Source of the DNA: Brugia malayi
Taxonomy: Eukaryota > Nematoda > Chromadorea > Rhabditida > Onchocercidae
NCBI RefSeq assembly: GCF_000002995.4
Contig: NW_025062475.1
Coordinates: 13,486,687 to 13,550,686, forward strand
DNA length: 64,000 nt
Direction: 5' to 3'
Part shown: piece after piece, positions 1 to 12,097 of the stretch
Layout of the letters: each line of letters starts with the position of its first letter
Numbering within the stretch: the stretch's first letter is position 1
Notes under the pieces: model-generated
Told to the model about the DNA's origin: nothing
The model's database searches: none
Seen by the model: only the letters and a program-made list of their open reading frames with translations
Program-made: the position numbers and the translations under genes

Positions 1-1966
1 TTCTTCCAGTCGTTGATTTAATTAGTGCAAAAACGTTTGAATTTTCCAAAGCAATGATAGCAAAAGGTGCATTTAATTGGGATCTTGAATTCAAGTGGAA
101 ATATATTCCATGGGAGTATTGGGATTTACCGGAAAACAATATTAAACCCTTTCGGTTGGTATTCTGTGTTCGTTGTTTTTTTTTCTGATAGCTACCACAG
201 TTTAGCACCAGAATTACTATATATAATAATGTTGCAGCTTAAAATGATTTTTATTTCTTCTGTAAATTTATTATTAATTCTCTTAAATAACATTTTCCAA
301 GTGGTTGGAAATTGAATAACGTTTTCCAAACATTTAAGCATTTACATAGTATTATAACTTGTGAAACAAATGAAATGGATTGGGGAAATAGTTTCATAGC
401 TCGATATTCTAACAGTTTCCTCGACCAATATAATCATAATGAATAAAACATTGCATTGTGAGCAGGATAGATTCTGATAATTTTGAGATTCTAGATATTT
501 GTGATATTCCAAGTATTTCTGAGAAAATTATAGTATTTTTTTTCTTTTTTTTTGCTTATAGATCATCGACTATGTCAGGCGGTTTACTAGCAATTGACCG
601 TAAATATTTCCATGCAATGGGTGAATATGATACCGGAATGGAGATTTGGGGAGTTGAAAATATCGAAATGTCCATTCGGGTTCGTAGAATTTGAAACATT
701 CATATATATCGTTCCATACGTTAATATCTGTTTGCTATAACTTCTTAAATGGTCTAACTGGCTGTAAATTCGAGAATTTGATGATTATCGTTAAGTGTAT
801 TGCGGCTTAGTCCGACATACTGAATTGAAATTATTAATAATAATGATAATACTGAATTTAATTGGGTATTGTAAGAGTACTTAATGCTGAGTAAAAATAG
901 GATCGTTAATGAGAAATTCCATCGCAAACTTGTGATCGATTCACAATTTCCACATTTGTCATAATTTTCATAACTTCTTCACATATTCACAGCTGCTATA
1001 TTGATATCAAAACGTCGACCGATCCAAAATATTGTTCTAACCAACTTTAGTATTAAAATATAACTAGTGATGTCGCTAATATCTGATAAAATTATCAGAT
1101 TCAGAAATATTTAGATATGGCTTTGCGGTGGATCCATCTTAGTAGCACCATGCAGTCACGTTGGCCACGTATTTCGTACGCGTCGTCCATATACGAACAA
1201 ACCAGGTGTAGATTCAAAGTTATATAATTCGCTACGAACCATTAAAATTTGGTTCGATGATTATGATGTGAGTCGATGCTTCATTTTTATTTTACTAAAA
1301 GTGATGAACACTTGTCCTTTCAAAAAAGTGGTAATAGCAACAATAATGTAATATTAACCTATGGTAGGGTATAGCTGAGATTTTCAATACATATCTTAGA
1401 AGGTTTTAAATCGGATAAGTGAAATAATTGGCCTAGAAGAATGATAATATAACACAGTTATAATACATTTACTAGGAGAAATATCTCGAGTGCTTTTAGT
1501 AATTATTAATACTAAATATTTTATCATAGTTACTGAATTTTTACTTGACTTATACTGCTATGAAGTTCTTGTTGTTAAAAATGCAACAGATACTATAGTC
1601 ATGGTATATAAAACTAATATTCTCAAAAATTTTGCTTAAAATAACTTCAAGTTAAGCTCGATTTTCTGAATGGAAGTTATATCCTTAAAGTTATCTTATT
1701 TCTCCATCTGAATTCATCGCAAAAACAGATACCTCTTCGGATGTGTTCCCTTCCCTTTTCTGAACCTTCAACACTTAACACTTCTTTTTTTTTTTTTTTA
1801 GAAATACTTCTATGAGAAACGACCGGATGCGAAAGGAATGAAAGCAGGCGATCTGAGTGAACGCATGAAATTAAAGGAAAGTCTCAACTGTAAGCCATTT
1901 CAATGGTACATACAAGAAATTGATCCGGAACTCGAGCCTAAAAAGATGCTACATGAAGAACTATAA
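1..1966 (+). CDS. Polypeptide N-acetylgalactosaminyltransferase, 3' part (5' end outside window)
   Basis: Golgi enzyme that starts mucin-type O-glycosylation by moving GalNAc from UDP-GalNAc to Ser/Thr. Four exons join in frame: 1-154, 562-679, 1115-1267 and 1802-1966 (TAA), giving about 195 codons. Visible family signatures are FNWDLEFKW, then [16 protein letters not shown], the Gal/GalNAc-T motif [13 protein letters not shown], and LCGG followed by CSHVGHVFR, whose His belongs to the metal site in known members. The last exon contains [18 protein letters not shown] and [11 protein letters not shown], and then stops. That point is the end of the catalytic domain, so the C-terminal ricin B-type lectin domain found in most family members is absent. 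The second Gly of the usual WGGEN is Val here. C. elegans gly-8 may be a similarly short relative (from memory, unsure). The N-terminal membrane anchor lies upstream of the window. Confidence 0.9.
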
Positions 1967-2004
1967 ATTTCGATCCGTCATCATTATGTTCAAATTTAAA
2001 CTTT

Positions 2005-2010
2005 AATAAA
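2005..2010 (+). terminator. Poly(A) signal AATAAA of the GalNAc-transferase gene
   Basis: AATAAA lies 39 bases after the stop codon; a second AATAAA is at 2051-2056. Either would suit the short 3' UTRs typical of nematodes. Confidence 0.55.
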
Positions 2011-2056
2011 CATATATGTATTATTTGCTAAAAATTGCTTATTGAGCTAAAATAAA

Positions 2057-4259
2057 TGTTTACCCAAATTTGCACTGCTATACTAAACATAACATTAGTT
2101 TATCATGAATTCATCATGATAAATATCATTTATATAATAATAACAAAACTAAATATATATTAGCATGATTAAGAATTTTTATAACTTGCATGTATTGTTA
2201 ATATTCACATATTTGAAATGCTCTCTGAAATGAAATGTTTGGATATTTGAAATTAACAACAATATTGATATATTTACAATTGAGTAATGTTACATTTCAA
2301 ATTTACTCCTAAACACATACATTTAAATATTTGAAATTTGTCAATATTTTTTTCATGAAAAAAAAAAAAAAAAAAAAGAAATGAGGAATCTTTTTATACA
2401 TTTCTTCCATTCTACCTAATTTCGTGCAATAGAACGGAAAGAAATGAAAATGAAGTAGAAATAGGAGGGATGCCAATGTTGCACAATATGGTGTATTTAA
2501 TTTATTGTTGGACCGCATTTTTGATTAGATGTTCATGAAATGTATGAATGTTTGGGTTACGGTTATTCGGTGACGTCATTTTATGTTTCATTCACAGTGA
2601 TAATATGTTTATGATGTACAATTATGTATCCATTTTTTAGCATTTTGATTTGAAAAGTTATTTGGATTAATCAAGATTAATTATTTAAGGAGTTTAATTA
2701 CTTAAAAAGTAAATGGAAGCAGTAATTAAAAAGAAAATGTTAATTTTATTACTACAAATATAAGAGAAATGTATAAGAAACTAAGATTTAATTCATTGCT
2801 TTCTGTTTTTTTTTTTTCTTTTTATTTCATTTGAAAAAAAAAAAAATATATTTTTAAATCTTACCAATATTGTCATGTACTATCAAGTTGATCATATTGT
2901 ATGGTATAAGTATCATTTAGTACTCTAATGATACTATAGTGATATTGATGTCATTTTGTTTCATATTTAAATTTATGATACAAAACATTTGTTGAATCAA
3001 TAAATTCTCTCTCAAAAAAAAAGGAAAAAAGAAAAAAGAACGTGTAATAATTGAAAATTTTGACAGATTATTATAATAATAGAAATACTATCAAAGATAT
3101 GCATAATAGTATATTTTTTGAGTTTTTATAGCTATTCGAGAAATTTGTATGATTTAATTTTAAATGTTTCATAAGATAACATTGTACTTTTTTTTCTCAT
3201 TAGGAAGAAATCTTGTGATGATTTGTTGAACGAATAAGATATTTACTCTTTGGGTAGTGGTTTTTTTTTTTTTTTTTTTTTTCCTTTTGTATGCAATTTG
3301 TTTTCAATTTGCACTTGCTGTAATTCGAATGAAGGATTCTATGATGCATCAATGAAAGTAAATTTTTAGTGTTCTGCTTGTTCTCTCCTCGTAATACTTA
3401 TAATTTGAGAAGTTTTAGTAGTGTTCAACGTTTGCAAATGTAATGAACTTTATAAGAATGTGGTACCTGGCAGATGAAGGAGTAAGGAAAGAGCTGTTTG
3501 AAAGCGGCATATATCTTGGACGGTGACAGCTGGCTTATTTATCCTCTGAAAGTCGAGAAATAATTCATTTTGCATAGGAAAGTTTCAGTTCTTCAAGTTT
3601 TAGTTGATTCAAGCTTTCGAATTTAAATGAGCTGTTTTATTTAGTTCTTTATTTTTTATTAAATTATTTGGGTTACTTTCTTGATCTGCTAAATTTAGTT
3701 TCAAAGTCAAGTTTTAATTTTTACTCGAATTTGTCTAGGAGAATCGTTTTGTAATATAAATATAGATCAGACAAAAAGCATCGAAATCACAGAGAAGTAA
3801 AAGAAAAAAATAATAATAATGCAGAGAAAATGATGATAATGAGAATACCCGAGCAATATTGCTGAATATTTTTTGAATGTCTTATCCTACCAATATGTCA
3901 TTTCTTTACTATCCGCTGTTTTTTTTTGCTTTCTTGTTTATAATTAGTTTCTTTGTTCGTGAATAATAATGTACATAGCATGTTGATGATTGTGCGGAAA
4001 TGCTAAATGATCTTTTTTTTCTTTCCTTTCCTTTTCTTTTTTATTTGCATTTTTCAGAAATATTTAATGACAGAAAACAAAATATTTAAGATAATTTTCA
4101 CAAGTACTTAATTAATTACTTGAATAATTCGAACTGCTTCTAAAATACGTATCTCTTGAAGTTTTTTTCAAATATGTTCCACCTTTAGTGAAAGAAGATT
4201 GCGTGCTGTAATGCATCATTGAGGACAGCTCTTTTTTATACGTCTCAAATCATTATTAC
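2057..4259. other. Intergenic, AT-rich, no gene seen
   Basis: This lies between the GalNAc-transferase 3' end and CREB. It holds poly-A/T runs (2358-2376, 2808-2818, 3259-3281) and no convincing ORF. The 69-codon minus ORF near 2309-2518 is built on a poly-A run. The promoter of the CREB gene presumably lies in the right part. Confidence 0.6.
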
Positions 4260-4302
4260 AGGAAAAAGTATGCGTTAGAAGGAGTGAGAAGGAGCGAAAG
4301 AG
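4252..4302 (+). promoter_or_regulatory. 3' splice site and short 5' UTR before the CREB start codon
   Basis: TCATTATTACAG ends at 4261 and is followed by a 41-base leader to the ATG at 4303. An earlier ATG in the leader (about 4270) stops after two codons. The position suits trans-splicing of a spliced leader or a 5' UTR intron; the sequence cannot distinguish them. Confidence 0.5.
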
Positions 4303-7300
4303 ATGTCACGTGAGCCATCTATTATAAATAATCCATCAACAAGCGAACCAGAAACGGTAACTGTTTTCATTTTAGTTTTTAGAATTACTAAGAAGACAGG
4401 ATATAGAAGATGTTGTTTCATATAAATATATCATTAAAGGATGAAATGTGCATAATATTAGTAAATTTCCAAATACTGCTTGAGATTCTTTTGAATATGA
4501 TTAGTGTTTCGCAGCAGAAATGTTTTATTTACGAGGAAAAAAAAAAAAAAGAAAAAATTTAATTTACTTTCAAAGATAGGCATTTTTCAATTAAAATTAT
4601 TAAGCTACTAACTCTTATATAAAAAGGTTTCATGTTGACGAAAGGCAGTTTATGTTAACAATCCAGACATTTACGTAATGACTGGAAAAGTATTTGTCAT
4701 AACATCGTCAGTTGTGAAAAATAATACTGTGGATCATAATATCATTCGAAGGAAGTACAGTCTATGTCATGAAATGCTTTATGAATGTGAATCAGCCGTA
4801 CTTAATGATAGGCCGTACATATTAACGCTTTTTAAATGGCATGATTCTAGAAATCGTTCAAATTGCAATTCATATTTCAATGCATTCATTGTATCTTTAC
4901 ATATCCTAGAAATTCTTTTCTTTTAATTTTTTAGTTTGCCTGTTCTTTTTTTTTTTGGTAGGAGATTATAGAAGTAATCTAAAAAGCAGTAAATAAACTG
5001 TATTTGTATTTTAAATAACTATGATGACTAAAAAAATATTTGATCCAAATTCTCAAATAGCTCCCATTTTAAATTGTGTAAAAAGTTGAACTTTCTTCTT
5101 TTTCCACTAAAAATTCATACGTTTTTATTGTTTTTTATCATGTTTGATTTTTGGATGGTAGTTTCATTGTTAAATATTGCTAGATTTGCATGCTTGTTGT
5201 TATCAAAACATTTGGATATGTTGAATTTTCAGCTGAAAGTGCTCGCGAAAGTGATCCTACAGAACCAATCGAACGATGAAATAATCAGTGACGATGAGGC
5301 ACGACGACGTCGCGAACAACTCAATCGACGACCATCATATCGGTTAATTAATTAATTAATTCTTCTTTGACTCTTCATATTGCTTTTTGTTTATACATAA
5401 AATTGAATTTCAGAATATCATTTCAATATACAGAGAATTATATTTCTGAGACTGTATATTATGATTTTTTAGTTTTTTAGAATATATACCTTGTAGGCAG
5501 TCCATCTGTAAAGCAACCATTGCTCTTTTAGATAAGTAAATATCTCTTAAGAGGAAATGGCAATTTAGTTTGAGACTGCATCGCTTTGTAGTTTACAGAT
5601 AGAGAAATTTTAGTATATATATAAACGAAATTCGTTGACATATATCCTTAATGAAGTACTATATTTGATAAGTATTGTTTTCATTTTTTTTTAATGTTGT
5701 CCGACGCACAAAAAAGAAGAACTAAAACCTAAAAGATCACTTAATGATCTATTAATGCTGCATAAAAAAGCATTTGGTACAAATATATGATGTAATTGTA
5801 TTTAATTATTTTGCGTTTCCACAGTTACCTCGAATTTACGTGTAGAAGGAATGAGCTGTTAGTTGTTATAGTATCATGCTGTTGCATTGATGCAGATAAC
5901 TTTTACACTTGAATAAATAAAGTTTACGAGAATTCGGCATACTTTTAGTTTTTTCTTCAAGGTATTTCGTATTTTTTCGAGATTACATGGTTTGGTTGAT
6001 AGATTCAGTTTATAATGAACTGAATTTTGTGTTTTTGTTTTTGTCAAAATAATAACTTAGAAATCTTTCGGTGATGTTTACTAGCTATTAGAAATTTAGA
6101 GAAAGAGTGAAGGGTACAATTTAATCTCCGACGTTCAGGTTTATAGTTTAAACTGCTACTCTGATTTATCGCTTTTAATCGCATTGTTCTCGTCATTTTT
6201 TAAAGAAATCATACACCAAATGATTTCATCGCTTTTTCAGCTACCATTTATCATTTAAATTGACAAATTTTTTGTTATACATTTTTTACGAGAGTTTGCC
6301 TCAATAAGTAAAGCTGTACAGTATTGTTGTTGACACTTTGTTCCTGCTCCTTTCCTCTTTCTAGTCTTTATTAACGAAACATCACCATTCATGGGTATTC
6401 TGCTATGAACAATCAGCATTTATTTTAGAATTTTTGTGGATTTGATTTTGAACGAAAGGACAGATAAAAAATTAAATTAAAGGTTAAAGGGTTAAAGTCG
6501 ATGAGTTAATTGTGATTAAGAATGGAACGTGTACGAATAAAAAATTATTACTAAGTGGTTCGAATTTAAATGACATTCTGGGTGATTGTGAAGCTTTTAG
6601 ATAGAGATGAGATCTGTTAATTGACCATGATTTTTTCTTCTTTCTTGTTGGAATTCCCGTGGAATTCTGAATGTTTCTCGTTGAGGGATTCAGATATTTG
6701 AAGTAGAATTTTATCGTATCTTTTTCATAGTTTTTTATTTTTCTTTTTGATTTACGAGATCTTTCAAATTATTGTACTGTTTGGAAGGGTGGAGTTTTGG
6801 AAATTTTGGAAATTACTGAATATGCCTTATCCAGTAATGGAAAAGTTAGAATATTTGTAACATTTCTAGATATTCACTCAACAATATTGGACGTATGTTA
6901 TCCACATCACAGATTTGAAGCAACAATTAGTGAAGGATCAAATTTCATTTTTTGCTAGATTCTACCAGATATATGTATAGCAATAAAAGTGATCATAGTA
7001 TTTTTTTTTAAATTATTATTTATCATTCTTCTTTTCTATATCTTTAAATTTGAGTTATAGCAATTCGAATGAAACGAATGAATTATTATTTTTCCTCAAG
7101 TGAGCAGAGAGCTGGGGAAAGAAAAATTTTGTGCAACTGTAGCAAATATCTTGTCATCTCGTGAATATGATTTTGTGCTATTATGACCTCTAAATTTCAT
7201 TAAGTACAACTGTATTGCCATCAAATGATAGGATTTCAAGACATACGACTTATCTGGATTGTTAGAACAAACTGTTAGTTTTCGCTGTTCATCTTGGCAT

Positions 7301-10300
7301 ATTTTGATGAGATCCTGATGCTGATTCTGATCGGCTAAATGCATTAGGACAGATTTACTTGTTCCTAACTCTATATTTAGTTTCACTATATATATATTTC
7401 ACTTTTTATATATTTCACTCTTTTTTTAATATATGTATTCCGTATTTGATCTGATATTGGTAATTTAGCCAAGGAAAATCATTCATTTTAAGCAACTTAG
7501 GAAATAATTAGTTATAGGCGAAGAAAAATTAAATTAGGTGAAAGATATTTGCAAATTTCTCCGAGAAATTGTCGAACATTCTCCCTAGAGAATGTCCTTC
7601 GCTTACATATTGTAGAAAAAAAAAAAAAAAAACCCCTTCATTCAGTGATGTAAATTTCTATCTTGTTTATTCATTAAGGAGAATTGTTACGGAGAAAAGC
7701 AGTTAGGAGAGAAAGTAGAGTTGTCTTTTTCACTCTCTCCTATATTCGTCATTTTCTATTCGAAGTGCAAGTATGACGTCAATTTCAAATTGTCGGATAG
7801 GATGGAGAGATAGAAGAGGTGAAACTTCGGCTAGTAGTAATTATAAATTTATATATACATATATGTTGATGTGTATGTGTATGTGTGTATATATGTGGAT
7901 ATGAAGACTATGAACGTTTTTCATTCCTCTCTTTTAACCTGTTTAAATTTTCAAAAGCTTTTTTAACTTATCCATTTATTTGTCTGTTTGCTTCTTTCAA
8001 TTCATATGTTCCATATTCTTGCTTATATTGATTCAGCTTCATTTGTTTCCTTCCCGAATTGTAGATTTTTTTTTTTGTTAATTCTTTGATAAATTGAGGT
8101 GTACTGTAAAATTCCATTAAATGTTCATCTTGTAATATTATAAAAGATGTTGAATATTCCCAAGATATTTTTCTACTTAATTCTTTAATTTTTATTTTCA
8201 ATTTTAAGCTTCATTAACTCTCTCTGTTATGGATAATCTAAAAGAAAGCTAAATATAAAAAAGCTTAGCAACAATAACTACCATTTTTAACGCTCTTTCA
8301 TTTGCGTATATTACGCCTTTTCTGAGGAAATAATGACCATTGCTTGCTTAGCTAATGCTTACGTAAATAAGCTTTATTGCTTACTTCATATGACATAGTT
8401 GCCATGCCAGTCTTGCATTTAATCCTCGTATATTTCTTTCGAAAATAACTTTCACTATTTAATAGTCCAAATTTTATTTCTACTTGTTTCTTTAACTTCT
8501 CTCTTTCTTATATTTTTGACGCTAACACAAAAACATACTGAAAGTAAACAGGGGGGAGAGAGAGAGAGGGGAGGAGAAAGAAAGAAGCGAGTAATATGGT
8601 AGTGCAATCAGAGATGTTTATTCGATCGTTCCGTACTCTCTGATAAAGGGCCTTCTCATTTCTTTTGGATTTTTTGTTTTTTCGTACTTTGTACCGTATA
8701 AAAGAGCATATGCCAACCATACACACACATACATACACATACACATACACACATGCATACATACTACATACACAACTTGCCCGCAATTTCTCTTCCCTTC
8801 CCGTAGCATTTGTCTTATAGATTTTGACGTATGAAAGCTTTTAGAATATTTTCTCTTTTCCTTTGTTTTCATTCTTACTCGTTTGTTGCAGTACTTTCAT
8901 CATTAATGGAACACTTTCTTAATGATAGTGCGGATCATCAGATTACTTTGCTACTCTACTACTTCATCGAGACAATATAAGTAATACTAAGCTCTCATTT
9001 GTAGCAATAATCTTTCATTCCGGTTTCTAGCACAAATCAAAAATGACTATGCATATATATGTGTGTGTATGTGTATGTGTCTGTGTAAAAAAATCGGAAT
9101 AAATAAATGGAGGAGAAAAAGATGATACTTTATAAATATGAATTCTGCAATAAAGAACATTCTAACAAAATGGCTACCTTTTATACATGCTAGCAGAAAT
9201 AGTAATAGTAATAATTCAAAAATTTTTAATGCTGTTGTATCAGTGATTGTAAATTTTTTAAACTTTAAATTTGACTTACTTTACTTAGCAATAAAGTGTT
9301 AGCTTTCTTCTAAAGCTAAAAGTGAAGAATAAATGCAAATGTGTCTGTCTTCATTCCGTCTGTTCTCAACCAGCTATGGATATATTATCCAATATCTAAC
9401 GAGATGTTATTTAGCTGAACATATTTCCTGCTGTAGTTTATTTTTCTTTTCTCTTTCTTTGTTCTACTGCTATGCTCCTTCAAAGTAAGACATCTGAAAA
9501 GCAGCTGCTTTCTGTAATGGATTAATTTAATGATTCTAAATAAATTTTGTCATTTTATTTCATTTTTAATTTGAATTTAATTTTTGTTTAAAAAAGTTTT
9601 TAGTAACAAGAAAATTATTTTAAATAATCTTCTTTTTGGGATTACAGTACTCATGTTGCTACAATTCCTTTTAAAAATCAATTAATATTATATTTCATCG
9701 ATAAGTGAATTGGATATCAGTATTTCGTTATATATTGCAAATTCAGTATATGCGTATAGGTAGAGAGATGGTTTTATACGACTCACATAGTTTAATTCGT
9801 TTAAATGCTAAACTGATGTTCGAATTATCAAACTATTGTTAGGATGAAGTAAAATTTCTTAAGATTTAATACATAACAAAATAACCAAGTTTTTTTAAAC
9901 TTCATCTTTTGTTATTTTCAAAATTTTTAACTGCTTAATTTGATGTTTCTTTCTTTTTCTTTTTTCTTTTTACTCATTAAGTTAAGCAACTTGGAATAAC
10001 TATAAAACCGCGTGTCATTTTCACAATATTCACTGTGTCGAATTATTCATTAAGTAAATAGTTGTAAGTTTCATAAGTGCTTCAGTAATTTATAACATTG
10101 TTTCGTAAGATAAAGTTTAATGAGACAAATATTCATTGTCATTTATGCATCCGGCAGTAGTCTATATTGGCTTAATACCTTGATCGGAAAATTTCAAGAA
10201 ATTTCTCTTGCATAACAGTTTTTCACAATTATAAAATGTTCATAGTGACGAAGAAATTCAGATAAAGAGAATAAAATATTCAGAGGATATAACTCATTGA

Positions 10301-10489
10301 AATGCATGTTTTCAACATTTAAAAAAAAACATGTAAGACTCAATTACCAATTAAGAGAACGAATGTGAATTTGGATGAGTTTTTTGATCGGAGAAATAAG
10401 AATTTATGATAAATTTTTATAGTGAGAACAGATGAGTGATCTTGGTTTTACGTGAAGACTTAATGCGTGTATGTATATAAAAATGAGTG

Positions 10490-10522
<33 letters not shown>

Positions 10523-12066
10523 ATCACAAGGTATTGCTATTGTCTTGTCCATTTCAGTTATCTTTTTTCTGATCATAAAAAAAACCAAATTTAAACTTCA
10601 ACTTAACACACCAGGATTGTTCTTCCTTCAATGTAATGCATATATAACAAAGGATTGCACCTCATAAGTATTTGTCAACGGATGGTTAAACTATTTCCGT
10701 TTAATGTGCTGATTAACTATTGTTACATGCTGTATTCGTTTAATTAATACTACCCGTAAAAGGCTAGTTGACGTTGAGATATTGGTTGAAGTGAAAAGTG
10801 TTAACGATGTCAGGAATTGCATATATAAAAGAGAAGTAAAAATAGAAGTTGAAGCTATTAAGACATAAGGAGAAATGATTTTTGATTTTTGCTTGCTTAA
10901 AATTTCCTTTTTTTTTTTTTTTTTTTTTAGCTAGTTGATAATTTATTTTGGTGATTTATTAATGAGGACCACACATATGATATATTAATTTGTCAGTTAA
11001 TTAAATATCAAGTCATTGAACTGTCGAGAAATGACCTTGATATATAAGCAAATTATTATTAACAAATTTGTGCAATTTCATCTAAAATTCACTCTATAAC
11101 AATGCACTTTTTTCGCACCTTTACATTCTCCTGTTAACTAGTTCATGAGGAGTGCATACTTTTTTTTTTTTTTTTTTTGCAAATTTGTTCATTTCTATGA
11201 ATATTTTTGCAAACTAACGAAAGGTGCATTCATTATTTGCGCACATTTGTAAATTTTTATGCGCATCTCTGTCCGTTTGTTACAATGTAATTAAAAAATA
11301 ATTTCATCAGTGTTTTGCACTTTCTCAGCAAATCAAGAATTGTTCAGTGAAATTGGTTGCTTTCATATAAAAAATATGTTTGCTTTCTCTATTACATAAT
11401 GGGCTAGATTGTGGAAGCAACTGTGATTCTATCGATTCTTTTCTCATATCAATATATTTTCTTGAATTTTTCATTTGTTCTATCCACGTGATATCTTTTA
11501 AATGTTGGAACAAAATCCATGTTCCATTTACAGTTTTCGTCTTTTTTTTTTTTTAGAAAAAATTTTTCTCTTAATGAAAACAAAAGTTATTTTACTGAAC
11601 TTGATATTAGTGCGTGTTAATATTAGTAATATTCCATTTTGAGAAAAAATTTATTGTTTAGTTTTTCACTTAAGAAATTTTGATTATTTATCCTTTTTCT
11701 CAGGACGTTGCTTAAATATTGTCGTTGACTTGATATTGAAAGCATAAAATGTTTTTTTTTTTTTTTCTTTTTTTTTAATGTGAGCTGTGACATTTTTAGG
11801 ATTAGCATTTTAAGCTAATTTTCTATTCGGCTTTATAAAAGTTAGCAGTAAGTAGCGATGTATTATATCCATCTCATTGCCATCTTGATGTGTCACAAAT
11901 GATAGTCTATAGAAGTTATGTTGTTGGAAACTTGACTTGGAACAAGACGAAGTTTAATTGTTAGCAATGTCAAAAATAGATATAAATAAGTGATGCTATG
12001 TTTGAATATATGAATTTTACCCTAGGCTAATGCAATCGACAAAAGAAAAGTCGAGTTGTACCTAGG

Positions 12067-12097
<31 letters not shown>

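Noticed and set aside
4678..4926. 82-codon plus ORF in CREB intron 1
   Set aside because: Not low complexity, but no fitting acceptor upstream and it ends in poly-T-derived hydrophobics; CREB exons 1 and 2 join in phase without it.
8508..8872. Two overlapping minus-strand ORFs rich in Cys, Val, Met and Tyr
   Set aside because: They are translations of the CATACA/CACA microsatellite and flanking sequence; no domain and no splice context.
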